From Paenibacillus beijingensis (GTDB taxonomy: Bacteria; Bacillota; Bacilli; Paenibacillales; Paenibacillaceae), in the NCBI RefSeq assembly GCF_000961095.1, contig NZ_CP011058.1:3251501-3315500 (forward strand): a stretch of DNA of 64,000 nt, given 5' to 3'. The position numbers were made by a program, and so were the translations under genes. Shown here piece after piece: positions 7,457 through 16,301 of this stretch. Below the pieces are notes generated by a model. That model had not been told where the DNA came from, searched no databases, and saw only the letters and a list, made by a program, of their open reading frames with translations. Position 1 is the first letter of the stretch. Every line of letters starts with the position of its first letter.

Positions 7457-9037
7457 ATGCATCTTACTGTGGAACAGGCAATGTCAGTTTACCCGCTTTC
7501 CGAAGGAAGGCTGATTGCCGGCTTAAAGGGGAAACACCGAATCGTCAAATCCGTGAATGTAATGGACGCTCCAGATATATGGGACTGGATAAAAGAAGGC
7601 GAAATGCTGCTTACGACCGCTTATTTGATCAAAGATCATCCCGAGGACGGGAAGCAGCTGCTGCACAAGCTCAACCAGCGCGGATCTTCGGGGCTCGGAA
7701 TCAAGCTCGGCCGTTTCTGGGACGACATTCCCGAATCGCTCGCGGCGGAGGCGGACGCGCTCGGATTTCCGCTCATTCAGCTGCCGTACCAGTTCACATT
7801 TTCGGATATGATGAACGGGTTGTTCAAAGCCGAAATGCAGCGCAGCATGAGCGCGCTGCAGGAGGTGCTCGAGAAGCAGAAGCGGCTGATGCGGTTCGCG
7901 CTTCAGCCGGAGCAATTGCGCCAGTTGTTTGACGCCGTTACGGAAGTGATCGGCTACCCGCTTGCGGTCGTAGGCCCCCGCGGCAAAATGGTTTACAACG
8001 CTACCGAAGTGGGAGACGCCCAGCTGCTGCAGGGCTGGCCATGGAGCAATCGACATCAATGGATTAAAGGACGGGATTGGCAGGCGTTCAGGGTGCCGCT
8101 GCTCAAAGGGACGGAATGCACGGGATTTGTCTACTTTTTCTCCGGGGAAGCGCTGTTTACCACCATTGAGGAAGGATTGTTCCATCAGGCGGCGGAACTG
8201 CTGGCCTACCAGATGAATTTCAGCTATCAGGATCCGTTCGAACGGATGCTGTACCGCGATCTGGGCGCGTTGATCAAGCGTTACTTAAACAGCGGCTTGT
8301 CGGCTGCGGAGCTGGCGGATTATGCGGACAAGCTGGACATTAAGCTGTTTCGGGAGCCGTACCAGTGCGTGCTGACCGATGTGACCGGACAGCCGGGCGA
8401 GACGGCAAGAACCGCCAATCTGGAACGGCTGAAAGAAGAGTATGCCAGCCATCCGGCCATTCATGAGCTGGGCGGAATCCACGTGATCATGGATGAAGGG
8501 CTGCTTTCGGTGTTTCCCGCCGACTCGCGGGCCGAGAAGCTGCCGGATCATTTGAGCGCGTGCTTTAACAGTCTGAAGCCCCTGGGCGATCTGGCGCCCA
8601 AAGCGGCGATCAGCACTCGGCAGGAAGGCGAAGAGCGGCTTGCGGCCAGTTTCTCGGAAGTGAAGGAAACGCTGCGGCTGGCCGTGAAGATGGGCATTGC
8701 CGACACCGTTGTGGAGAGCAAGACGCTGGAGTTCGCCTACTTGTTCGAGCAGGTGTCCAAGGAGAGAATGAACATGTACTGCGAGAAGGTGCTTACCGGC
8801 CTGTTGAGCAAGGACCCCGAGTACAGCCAGGATATGCTGCGGACGCTGGAAGTATATTTGGACAACGACGGCCAGCTGAGCGAGACGGCCAAAAAGCTGT
8901 TCGTGCACCGCAACACCGCTTCATACCGGATCGAGAAAATAAGCGAGGCGCTTGAAGTGGATTTGAAAAAGGTCGACGACCTGCTGCGCCTGAAGTTAGT
9001 GTTCCTGTTCCGGCGCATGATGGGGCGCGGCGAATAG
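7457..9037 (+). CDS. pucR: PucR-family transcriptional regulator of purine catabolism
   Basis: 526 residues. Residues 1-130 are the PucR N-terminal domain (LTVEQAMSVYPLSEGRL, then IVKSVNVMDAPDIWDW and GEMLLTTAY). A long middle region follows. A C-terminal helix-turn-helix of the PucR/CdaR type spans about residues 465-520, with VHRNTASYRIEKI as the recognition part. In Bacillus subtilis PucR controls the purine-degradation genes and responds to ureide intermediates. Its position directly ahead of the transporter, xanthine dehydrogenase and ureide genes supports the same role. The start ATG follows a GGGGG-rich site (TTCAGGGGGCTTGCAGT). Confidence 0.9.
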   Translation: MHLTVEQAMSVYPLSEGRLIAGLKGKHRIVKSVNVMDAPDIWDWIKEGEMLLTTAYLIKDHPEDGKQLLHKLNQRGSSGLGIKLGRFWDDIPESLAAEADALGFPLIQLPYQFTFSDMMNGLFKAEMQRSMSALQEVLEKQKRLMRFALQPEQLRQLFDAVTEVIGYPLAVVGPRGKMVYNATEVGDAQLLQGWPWSNRHQWIKGRDWQAFRVPLLKGTECTGFVYFFSGEALFTTIEEGLFHQAAELLAYQMNFSYQDPFERMLYRDLGALIKRYLNSGLSAAELADYADKLDIKLFREPYQCVLTDVTGQPGETARTANLERLKEEYASHPAIHELGGIHVIMDEGLLSVFPADSRAEKLPDHLSACFNSLKPLGDLAPKAAISTRQEGEERLAASFSEVKETLRLAVKMGIADTVVESKTLEFAYLFEQVSKERMNMYCEKVLTGLLSKDPEYSQDMLRTLEVYLDNDGQLSETAKKLFVHRNTASYRIEKISEALEVDLKKVDDLLRLKLVFLFRRMMGRGE

Positions 9038-9090
9038 CTTTGCGGGAACAGATCGGCTTCCTGGAGAGAGGAAAAGAGAGGGATGGTCGA

Positions 9091-9759
9091 ATGGATGGAA
9101 GAGCAGGCGATTATTTGCAGAGCGGCAGCGTAAAGGTGGCCGGCATTTATATGGCGGCCGGAAGCAGCAGGCGAATGGGAGAGCCGAAGCTGAACATCGA
9201 GCTGGGGGCCGGAATGCCGCTGGGTGCCGCGGCGCTGCGGGCGGTTGCCCGGTGCGGTGTCGACCGGCTTATTGTCGTCGTCCGGGAGGACGACTCGCTG
9301 CGGTGGCTGCCTCCGAAGCAGGACGGGCCCGGGCCGCAGCCGGAAATAGCCGTTTGTCCGGAAGCGCATTTAGGGATGTCGTATTCGCTGCGCCGCGGTT
9401 TGAGCGCCGCCCGCGCAGGCGGAGCGGGCGCGGTGCTGGTCGTGCTCGGGGATCAGCCGTTCGTTGACGCGCCGCTGCTCACGCGGCTTATCGAGCGCTA
9501 CCGGCTCGCCCCCGGGCTGGATTATGTGGCATGCGGCAACGGAGGCGCCGCGATGCCGCCGGCCCTTATGGCCCACACGATGTTTGCGGCGATGGACAAG
9601 CTGGAAGGGGACAAGGGCGCACGCGGATTGTTTGCCGACCCTCATTACAAAGGCGACATTATCGAAGTGCCGGACAGGGCGGTCTTTCTGGACGCCGATA
9701 CGGAAGAAGATATGCGGGAAATCCGCCTTCATTGGGTACAGCTGCATGAGCAGGCCTAA
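9091..9759 (+). CDS. pucB: MobA/MocA-like nucleotidyltransferase (PucB-like)
   Basis: 222 residues from ATG 9091, which follows GAGAGGG by 8 bases; the open frame extends to a TTG at 9040 without a proper site. IYMAAGSSRRMGEPK at the N-terminus is the nucleotide-binding signature of the MobA/MocA family, and VLGDQPFVD near residue 125 is the metal-binding part. MocA-type enzymes transfer CMP (MobA: GMP) to molybdopterin to build the cofactor form needed by xanthine dehydrogenase. In B. subtilis the equivalent pucB lies in the xanthine dehydrogenase operon. Here it follows pucR by 53 bases and so probably shares its transcript. Confidence 0.85.
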   Translation: MDGRAGDYLQSGSVKVAGIYMAAGSSRRMGEPKLNIELGAGMPLGAAALRAVARCGVDRLIVVVREDDSLRWLPPKQDGPGPQPEIAVCPEAHLGMSYSLRRGLSAARAGGAGAVLVVLGDQPFVDAPLLTRLIERYRLAPGLDYVACGNGGAAMPPALMAHTMFAAMDKLEGDKGARGLFADPHYKGDIIEVPDRAVFLDADTEEDMREIRLHWVQLHEQA

Positions 9760-9891
9760 TGAAGGCTTTTACATGCGTATAATTGACATGAATGTAACAT
9801 CAAATTTCTGGAACTTGAGCTAAAAATCAACCCTTTTCACGGATTTCGTGCACCGCGCACAAAAACAATGATAGATTTTATCGTGCCAGCC

Positions 9892-9904
9892 AATTGTTTG
9901 TTAA
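9892..9904 (+). promoter_or_regulatory. Possible PucR-box-like site
   Basis: AATTGTTTGTTAA matches 11 of 13 positions of the published B. subtilis PucR box as I remember it (WWWCNTTGGTTAA). It lies about 90 bases ahead of the transporter lipoprotein gene. A TTGACA (about 9939-9944) lies between, without a good -10 box. Low confidence. Confidence 0.3.
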
Positions 9905-9996
9905 CTTTATTGACCGAATTGCGTGATGAAACGTATAGTTGACATACAAGCTTAGATTAGACAGATGCGATTCTCAATATTTTAAGGGGGAAGAGT

Positions 9997-11169
9997 ATGA
10001 AGAACAGGGTCATGTCATTCAAAATCGGAATTGTACTGTTGGCGGCGCTGATGCTGGTGCTGTCGGGATGTTCCAGTTCGGGCAATTCGGGCAAAACGAG
10101 CGAAGCGGGAACTAATGGCAGCGGAAGCGGCACGGAAGAGAAGGCTTCGGACACCGGAACGGCCGGCAAAGGCATTGCCAATCCGCGCGTCGCGTTCGTA
10201 TACATCGGACCTCCGGGTGACGGGGGCTGGACTTTCCAGCACGATCAAGGCAAAAAGTACATGGAAGAAAAGCTTGGCATTAAAGCCGACTCGGTCGAAA
10301 ACGTTCCGGAGAGCGCGGATGCGGAGCGGATTATTACGGAACTGGCGCAAAACCATGATATCATTTTTACGACGAGCTTCGGCTACGGCGACTTTACGCT
10401 GAACGTGGCGAAGAAGTTCCCGAATGTCGTTTTTGAACATACGGCCGGATACAAAACGGCCGACAACATGAGCACATACTTCGGTAAAAACTGGGAAGCG
10501 AGCTATCTCTCGGGCATTGCGGCCGGCAAAATGACGAAGAAAAACGTCCTCGGCTACGTCGGAGCGTTCCCGATTCCGGAAGTCATTTATAACATTAACG
10601 CTTACACACTCGGGGCGCAAAGCGTCAACCCCGATGTAAAAGTCAATGTCGTATGGACGAATACATGGTACGATCCGACGACGGAACGGCAAGCGGCAGT
10701 CAGCCTTCTCGACAAAGGCGCGGACGTGCTGATGGCGTACCAGGATTCGCCGGCGACGCTGCAGGCGGCGGCCGAAAGAGGCGCCTTCGCAGGCGGCAAC
10801 GACTCCGACATGAACAAATACGCGCCGGACAACTACATTACGAACCCGATCTGGAACTGGGGACCTTATTACGCGGAAGTCGTGCAAGCGGTCAAAGACG
10901 GCACGTGGAAGAGCCAGCAGTACATGGGCGACATGAAGGGCGGCATGGTCGATATCGCGCCGATGGGGGCGAAAGTGCCGGACGACGTGAAGAAGCTGGT
11001 GGAAGACGCCAAGCAGCAAATTCTCGAAGGCAAGCTGGACGTGTTCAACGGTCCGATCAGCGACCAATCGGGAGCGGTCAAGGTTGAACAAGGCAAAGCG
11101 ATGACGCTGGATGAAATTCTGAACACGAACTGGTTTGTAAAAGGAGTAGAAGGAACGATTCCCAAGTAA
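9997..11169 (+). CDS. BMP-family nucleoside/purine-binding lipoprotein (ABC)
   Basis: 390 residues with a signal peptide and lipobox (LVLSGC, Cys at about 25), a Ser/Gly-rich linker, then the BMP (basic membrane protein) fold beginning RVAFVYIGPPGDGGWT. Motifs such as IITELAQNHDIIFTTSFGYGD and GANGND-like AGGNDSDMN are typical of this family, whose characterised members bind nucleosides (for example NupN of B. subtilis). AAGGGGGAAGAGT precedes the ATG. The ATPase and two permeases follow. Given the purine-degrading neighbours, the ligand is probably a purine, nucleoside or ureide, though the sequence alone cannot decide which. Confidence 0.9.
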   Translation: MKNRVMSFKIGIVLLAALMLVLSGCSSSGNSGKTSEAGTNGSGSGTEEKASDTGTAGKGIANPRVAFVYIGPPGDGGWTFQHDQGKKYMEEKLGIKADSVENVPESADAERIITELAQNHDIIFTTSFGYGDFTLNVAKKFPNVVFEHTAGYKTADNMSTYFGKNWEASYLSGIAAGKMTKKNVLGYVGAFPIPEVIYNINAYTLGAQSVNPDVKVNVVWTNTWYDPTTERQAAVSLLDKGADVLMAYQDSPATLQAAAERGAFAGGNDSDMNKYAPDNYITNPIWNWGPYYAEVVQAVKDGTWKSQQYMGDMKGGMVDIAPMGAKVPDDVKKLVEDAKQQILEGKLDVFNGPISDQSGAVKVEQGKAMTLDEILNTNWFVKGVEGTIPK

Positions 11170-11197
11170 TGGAAGCCTGACATAGCGATGACGGCGG

Positions 11198-11230
11198 CAG
11201 ATCCCTTGGTTTCAAGGGGTCTGTTGTTTT
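11198..11230 (+). terminator. Hairpin between binding-protein and ATPase genes
   Basis: CAGATCCCTTG pairs with CAAGGGGTCTG (one G-U pair) and is followed by TTGTTTT. It fits a partial terminator that would keep the binding protein more abundant than the rest of the importer. Confidence 0.7.
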
Positions 11231-11288
11231 AAAAAACTCGTGCGAAGCTTGGACACTTCTCAAACCCCCTTAAAGGAGGCGCTTTTTC

Positions 11289-12824
11289 GTGCAGCGAGAG
11301 ATTGCGGTTGATATGCGGGGAATCGTCAAACGGTTCGGCCCGGTCACGGCCAACGATCATGTTGACTTTCAGGCGGAAGCCGGTGAAATACACGCCCTGT
11401 TAGGAGAGAACGGGGCCGGTAAAAGCACGATGATGTGCATGCTCTCCGGCGTTTACCGGGCGAATGAAGGCGATATTTACATTCGCGGCCAGAAGGCGCG
11501 CATCCGCTCCCCGAAGGATGCTTCACAGCTTGGAATCGGCATGGTATTCCAAAATTTCCGTCTCGTGCAAACGCTGACGGCGACCGAAAACCTCATTCTC
11601 GGCGAACGGTCTTCGTTCTGGCGCGGCAGCGGCTGGATGAAAAAGAAACAGCAGGAAATACGCGATCTGGCGGAGCATTTCGGCTTGACGTTTCCGGTGG
11701 ACCGTCCGATCTGGCAGCTCTCGGTCGGCGAGCAGCAGCGGGTGGAAATCGTAAAGACGCTTTACCGAGGAGCGGAAATTATTATCTTGGACGAACCGAC
11801 GTCCGTGCTCACGCCGGCCGAAGCGGACCAGCTGTTCGAGACGCTGAAGCTGATGAAGCAGGAAGGCAAAACCGTCATTATGACGACACATAAGCTGAAG
11901 GAAGTCATGGCCGCCGCAGACCGGATATCGGTCATGCGCAAAGGCCGGATGATCGCGGTGAAGTCGATCAAGGAGACGAGCGAGCGCGAAATCGCGCAGC
12001 TGATGATCGGCAAGGAAATCGTGCTGGAGCGCAAGGAAAGGGAAGCCGCCGGAACGAAGCCGCTGCTTGAGGTTCGCGGTCTGGACGTTTATGCCGATCA
12101 AGGGCGCAAAGCGCTGAACCAGCTGAATCTCGAAGTGAAAGAGGGAGAGATTGTCGGCGTCGCCGGCGTGGCGGGCAACGGACAGAAAGAACTGGCGGAG
12201 GTGCTGAACGGCCTGCGGGAGTGGAAGCAAGGTTCCATTGTGTTTGGCGGGCAGGAGTGGAAGAAAGCGACGGTCCGCGGCGCGATCGAAGCGGGCATCT
12301 CCCATATTCCCGAAAACCGGATGAAAAGCGGGCTTGCCGGAAGTCTCGGCGTGACCGACAATTTGCTCGCGAAATCTTACCGGGGCAAAGAACGATCCAG
12401 CTTCGGCTTCTTGCGCTCGGCCGGAAACCGAGCCTGGTCGCAGCAGCTGGTGGAACAGTTCGACGTCAAGACTCCGGGTCTGGATACGCCGGTGAGGCAA
12501 TTGTCCGGCGGCAATCAGCAGAAGCTGCTGTTCGCCCGGGAGATCACGCATAACCCGAAGCTGATGGTGGCCGTTCACCCGACGCAGGGGCTTGATGTCG
12601 GGGCGACCGACGGCGTTCACCGTCTGCTGATGGATTTGCGGGCGGCCGGCAGCGGCGTGCTGCTGATATCGGAGGACTTGGAAGAAATCATGCAGCTGTC
12701 GGACCGCATCCTGGTCATTTTCAATGGTCGCTTTATCGGGGAAATGAGCCATGACGAAGCGGATACGGAGCGGATCGGCCTGATGATGGCCGGGATTAAC
12801 GAAGGCAAGGGGGCTGCTGTATGA
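11289..12824 (+). CDS. ABC transporter ATP-binding protein, two ATPase domains
   Basis: 511 residues from GTG with AAAGGAGG upstream. There are two ABC domains in one chain. The first has Walker A GENGAGKST (about residue 38), signature LSVGEQQRVEI and Walker B IIILDEPTSVLTP. The second has the degenerate GVAGVAGNGQKEL Walker A, signature LSGGNQQKLLFAREI and an atypical Walker B (KLMVAVHPTQGLDVG), as in the MglA/RbsA/NupO group. It energises the importer with the two permeases downstream. Its stop overlaps the start of the next gene by 4 bases (ATGA), so the two are translationally coupled. Confidence 0.93.
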   Translation: MQREIAVDMRGIVKRFGPVTANDHVDFQAEAGEIHALLGENGAGKSTMMCMLSGVYRANEGDIYIRGQKARIRSPKDASQLGIGMVFQNFRLVQTLTATENLILGERSSFWRGSGWMKKKQQEIRDLAEHFGLTFPVDRPIWQLSVGEQQRVEIVKTLYRGAEIIILDEPTSVLTPAEADQLFETLKLMKQEGKTVIMTTHKLKEVMAAADRISVMRKGRMIAVKSIKETSEREIAQLMIGKEIVLERKEREAAGTKPLLEVRGLDVYADQGRKALNQLNLEVKEGEIVGVAGVAGNGQKELAEVLNGLREWKQGSIVFGGQEWKKATVRGAIEAGISHIPENRMKSGLAGSLGVTDNLLAKSYRGKERSSFGFLRSAGNRAWSQQLVEQFDVKTPGLDTPVRQLSGGNQQKLLFAREITHNPKLMVAVHPTQGLDVGATDGVHRLLMDLRAAGSGVLLISEDLEEIMQLSDRILVIFNGRFIGEMSHDEADTERIGLMMAGINEGKGAAV

Positions 12825-13957
12825 GCCGTAGAAATTCTGTCGAAGCGGTACCGCTTGAGCCGGCCGCCGAAACTGCGGGCGGGGTCCGGCCGGAGCGCAA
12901 ACCGCGGTTTGCATTCCGCTTTGAGCTCGATCCTTCTTCAAAGGCGGCTCCATGGTGGACGCCGATCGCGTCGGTTATCGCCGCGCTTGTCGTGTGCGGC
13001 ATCTTCATCGGCGCCAACGGCATGAACCCGATTACCGTCTACGCCAAAATGCTGAGCGGCGCATTCGGTTCGTCATTCGGGCTGACCGAAACGCTTGTTA
13101 AAGCGATTCCGCTTCTGCTCTGCGGGCTGGGCGTCGCCATCGCTTATAAAATTGCGGTCTGGAACATCGGGGCCGAAGGACAGTTCGCTGTCGGCGCCGT
13201 CGCGGCTACGGCGGTTACGATATATTTTCCCGAAATGCCGATGTGGGCCACGATTCCGCTTATGATCGCGTTCAGCGTCGTGGCGGGCGGTATATGGGGG
13301 CTGTTCACAGCGATCCCGAGAACGTATTTTCAAGTTAACGAACTCATCTCGTCGCTCATGCTCAATTATGTGGGATTGCTGCTTCTGGACTATCTCGTAT
13401 TCGGCCCGTGGCGCGACCCGAAGGGCTTCAACTTCCCGGGAACGCCGATGTTCTCGGACGCGCAGTCGCTTCCGCTCATCGGCGATACGCGGCTTCATCT
13501 CGGCATCGTATTCGCCCTGATCGCGGTCGTGCTGTACGCGCTCACGATCCGCTACACGCGCTGGGGTTACGAGCTGCGGCTGATCGGCGCCAATACGGAC
13601 GCCGCGCATAATGCCGGCATCAATATTAAACGCCACATTTTGATCGTGATGGCGATCAGCGGCGGTCTGGCCGGCCTGGCGGGCATGACCGAGGTGGCAG
13701 GCGTAGCGCACCGTCTCTCGTACGGCATTTCGCCGGGTTACGGTTATACGGCCATTATTGTCGCCTGGCTGGCAAAGCTGCACCCGGTCGGGCTTCTGGT
13801 CGCTTCGTTCCTGTTCGGCGGATTGATCGTCGGCGGCTACAGCGTCCAGACGATCGGTCTCCCGTCGGCCATCTCCGAGATGATTCAAGGGGCAATCCTG
13901 TTCTTCCTTATTGCGGGCGACATGGCCGCCAAATTCCGGCTTCGCCGCAGCGCGTAA
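12821..13957 (+). CDS. ABC transporter permease (nucleoside type, NupP-like)
   Basis: 378 residues, of the branched-chain-type permease fold. It has a roughly 45-residue cytoplasmic N-terminus followed by about eight to ten hydrophobic segments. It includes NIGAEGQFAVGAVAAT, the conserved motif of this family (GAEGQ), and ELISSLMLNYVGLLLLDYL. It is coupled by a 4-base overlap to the ATPase gene and is followed after 37 bases by a second permease; the two form the membrane channel of the BMP importer. Confidence 0.92.
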   Translation: MSRRNSVEAVPLEPAAETAGGVRPERKPRFAFRFELDPSSKAAPWWTPIASVIAALVVCGIFIGANGMNPITVYAKMLSGAFGSSFGLTETLVKAIPLLLCGLGVAIAYKIAVWNIGAEGQFAVGAVAATAVTIYFPEMPMWATIPLMIAFSVVAGGIWGLFTAIPRTYFQVNELISSLMLNYVGLLLLDYLVFGPWRDPKGFNFPGTPMFSDAQSLPLIGDTRLHLGIVFALIAVVLYALTIRYTRWGYELRLIGANTDAAHNAGINIKRHILIVMAISGGLAGLAGMTEVAGVAHRLSYGISPGYGYTAIIVAWLAKLHPVGLLVASFLFGGLIVGGYSVQTIGLPSAISEMIQGAILFFLIAGDMAAKFRLRRSA

Positions 13958-13963
13958 GCAACA

Positions 13964-13983
13964 TTCGCAAAAACTTTAGGAGG
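13964..13983 (+). repeat. Partial copy of the hairpin/RBS repeat
   Basis: TTCGCAAAAACTTTAGGAGG equals the right half of the element upstream of the lyase (5547-5580 on the other strand) and closely matches the one at 59341-59376. It supplies the ribosome binding site of the next permease. Confidence 0.6.
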
Positions 13984-13994
13984 CGGTTTTCGCA

Positions 13995-14924
13995 ATGGAT
14001 TTCACCTTGCAACTGATCGTCGCGGCCATCTCGTCGGGGACGCCGCTGCTCATCGCGACGCTGGGCGGCATTTTGAACGAACGCGCCGGCATTATTCAGC
14101 TCGGTACGGAAGGAATTATGCTGATGGGAGCGGTGACGGCTTGCATTACCTATCTGCATACCGGAAGCTTTGTGCTTACGGTTCTTGCCGTATTCGCCGT
14201 TTCGGCCGTGCTCGGATTCGTGCACGCGTTTATGACCGTCTCGCTGCGTGCGAACCACATTGTGAGCGGGCTTGCGCTCACGCTGTTCGGAGCCGGTCTT
14301 TCCGCATACATCGGCAAGCCGATCAGCGGAACGCCGCTGCCAGCGACGCTGCCGAAGCTGAACTTGACTTTTCTGGACGGCATTCCGGTAATCGGCGATA
14401 TTTTCGGCCATTTGGACATATTGACCTGGTTCAGCTTCTTGCTTGTTGCGGCGATGCATTTCTTCATTCATCGCACGTCATGGGGGCTGCATCTGCGGGC
14501 GATCGGCGACAATCCCGCGACCGCGGACGTTATGGGCATCCGCGTACAGCTGTTCCGTTACGGCTACGTTGTTATCGGGGCGATGCTGATCGGTCTCGCG
14601 GGGGCTGATCTGCTGCTCGTAAACTCGCCGAGCTGGAACGAAGGCATGACGGCAGGACGCGGCTGGATCGCTGTAGCGCTCATCATTTTTGCCCGTTGGA
14701 ATCCGTTCCGCGCGCTGCTGTGCGCTTACTTCTTCGGGGCGCTCGATACGCTCGGCTTCCGCATCCAGCTTACGGGAAGCGAAATTCCGTCCTATTTCCT
14801 GAAAATGATTCCGTACATCGTGACGATTCTCGTCCTGATGTTTCTCGGCTGGCGCAACAAAAACAAGCCTTCCGGTTCTCCCGAAGCGCTCGGCAACCCG
14901 TATATCCGCGAGCAGCGCTTCTAG
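13995..14924 (+). CDS. ABC transporter permease (nucleoside type, NupQ-like)
   Basis: 309 residues, nearly all hydrophobic, with about eight membrane segments. LIATLGGILNERAGIIQLGTEGIMLMGA near the N-terminus contains the family's conserved GxEG loop. It pairs with the previous permease. An AGGAGG site lies about 10 bases before the ATG. It is the last gene of the importer; a repeat-rich gap of almost 400 bases follows before the xanthine dehydrogenase genes, so those may have a separate promoter. Confidence 0.92.
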   Translation: MDFTLQLIVAAISSGTPLLIATLGGILNERAGIIQLGTEGIMLMGAVTACITYLHTGSFVLTVLAVFAVSAVLGFVHAFMTVSLRANHIVSGLALTLFGAGLSAYIGKPISGTPLPATLPKLNLTFLDGIPVIGDIFGHLDILTWFSFLLVAAMHFFIHRTSWGLHLRAIGDNPATADVMGIRVQLFRYGYVVIGAMLIGLAGADLLLVNSPSWNEGMTAGRGWIAVALIIFARWNPFRALLCAYFFGALDTLGFRIQLTGSEIPSYFLKMIPYIVTILVLMFLGWRNKNKPSGSPEALGNPYIREQRF

Positions 14925-14971
14925 AAGAACGATCCTGAAAAACCGTTACCATTAAAGGTTGTTCTCCGATG

Positions 14972-15156
14972 CTAACGGAAGCAGTGGACGTTATTCAGCT
15001 CATATTGTTCGATTAGAAAATCTAACGGAAGTATCGGACCTTATTTCTGTTTTTCGGTCTGAAAATAGACCATTTTAAACCGATTAAGAGCTGTGAGTTC
15101 CGTTAGATATCCAAATGGGTTCATAAATGCAAAATAAGAGCACTGAGTTCCGTAAG
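14972..15156. repeat. Intergenic inverted-repeat element (TAACGGAA...TTATT units)
   Basis: The 392-base gap at 14925-15316 holds four units. Two forward units start CTAACGGAAG (14972 and 15022) and end in GGAC(G/C)TTATT. Two inverted ones read TTAAGAGC/AATAAGAGC, then TGAGTTCCGTTAGAT (15083-15108) or TGAGTTCCGTAAGAT (15133-15157). They could fold into long hairpins. A similar set occurs at 27039-27225. No gene is seen in the gap. Confidence 0.7.
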
Positions 15157-15316
15157 ATCATCGGAAGGTTTTTCGGAGCGATCTACTGGAAAGCAGTTTC
15201 GTCCATATGCACAATCGTTTTAAGTATTCCGATATGCAGTTCTTCATAAGTATTTCCAAATGCAATCGAAATTAATAGTTAAATAAAACACTTTAACAAG
15301 AAAGGGAGGATGCAGG

Positions 15317-16207
15317 ATGTTCGCATTTGGGACTCATCAGAAATCAGAAGTATTAAGGCCGGTGAATCTTGATGAGGCCCTGCAGTGGAGAAGGGCGTAC
15401 AGCGGCGATGCCGTCTACATCTCCGGCGGCACACTGCTGAGGGCGCAGTGGGAAAACGAAAGCGCGTTTATGCCGCCGCAGCTGATCGATTTGCGCGGCA
15501 TTGCAGGAATGAGCGGCATTGAGGAGCGGGAGGGCGCAATCCATATTGGAGCCCAAACGATTCTTGCCGCTTGCCGGCAGCACCCGCTGCTGCAGCAGTA
15601 TGCTCCCGCGCTTATGGAGGCGGTTCGCGGCATCGCCGCTCCTTCCATCCGAAATCTTGCCACCATCGGCGGCAATGTCGTTTCGGCTACCGGCGATTGC
15701 TTGCCGGCGCTTCTCGTCTACGGGGCTGATCTTGTTTGGTACGATGAGACGGGTATGTTTACGGAGCCGCTTCTTGAATGGCTTCGGATCAGAGGGTCCG
15801 GCATGATGACGTCGGAGAGGATTCTTACCGCTGTCCGGATTCCGATCCGGGCGCAGCAGAGCGAGTCAAAGCCGATTCATTTCTATCAGAAAGTCGGCCG
15901 CCGCGAAGCTTTTACACCGTCGGTTGCTACGATATCGGTATATGCGGCCGTCGGGAAAGACGGCGTGCTGAGCGATGTCCGCATCGCGGGTGGGGGCGGA
16001 GCCACCTTTGCGCACCGGCTCACTGCCGCAGAGAAGCTTTGCGAAGGGGCGCGCCTTGGAGATGCAGCGCTGCCGCCCGCCGTGTTTAAAGCGGTCATGA
16101 ATCAGTTTCAGGCTTTCGGCGACGCATTCGCAAGCGCCGAATATCGTGTGAAAACGGCGGCCAATCTGGCCGCTTCGGCAGTATGGACAAACGGAAAAAG
16201 CCGATAA
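15317..16207 (+). CDS. pucC: Xanthine dehydrogenase FAD-binding subunit
   Basis: 296 residues. It is the middle subunit of a three-subunit molybdenum hydroxylase and carries FAD, which passes electrons from the Fe-S subunit to the acceptor. Visible motifs are YISGGTLLRAQW near residue 35 and IRNLATIGGNVVSATGDCLPALL near residue 115, the two FAD-contacting stretches of this family, followed by the C-terminal CO-dehydrogenase flavoprotein domain (VAGGGGATFAHR-like, here RIAGGGGATFAHRL). AAAGGGAGG precedes the ATG. The Mo and Fe-S subunit genes follow directly. Confidence 0.9.
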   Translation: MFAFGTHQKSEVLRPVNLDEALQWRRAYSGDAVYISGGTLLRAQWENESAFMPPQLIDLRGIAGMSGIEEREGAIHIGAQTILAACRQHPLLQQYAPALMEAVRGIAAPSIRNLATIGGNVVSATGDCLPALLVYGADLVWYDETGMFTEPLLEWLRIRGSGMMTSERILTAVRIPIRAQQSESKPIHFYQKVGRREAFTPSVATISVYAAVGKDGVLSDVRIAGGGGATFAHRLTAAEKLCEGARLGDAALPPAVFKAVMNQFQAFGDAFASAEYRVKTAANLAASAVWTNGKSR

Positions 16208-16301
16208 GTTAGCTTGCAGTCGTCAGCCAACCTTATCGTTAAATACAATGAATTAAACAGAGAAGATTCGGGAGAAGAGAATATGATTGGGAGGGATCAC
16301 A

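Noticed and set aside
11523..12953. 476-codon minus-strand frame opposite the ATPase gene
   Set aside because: Shadow of the well-supported ATPase reading frame; no family similarity.
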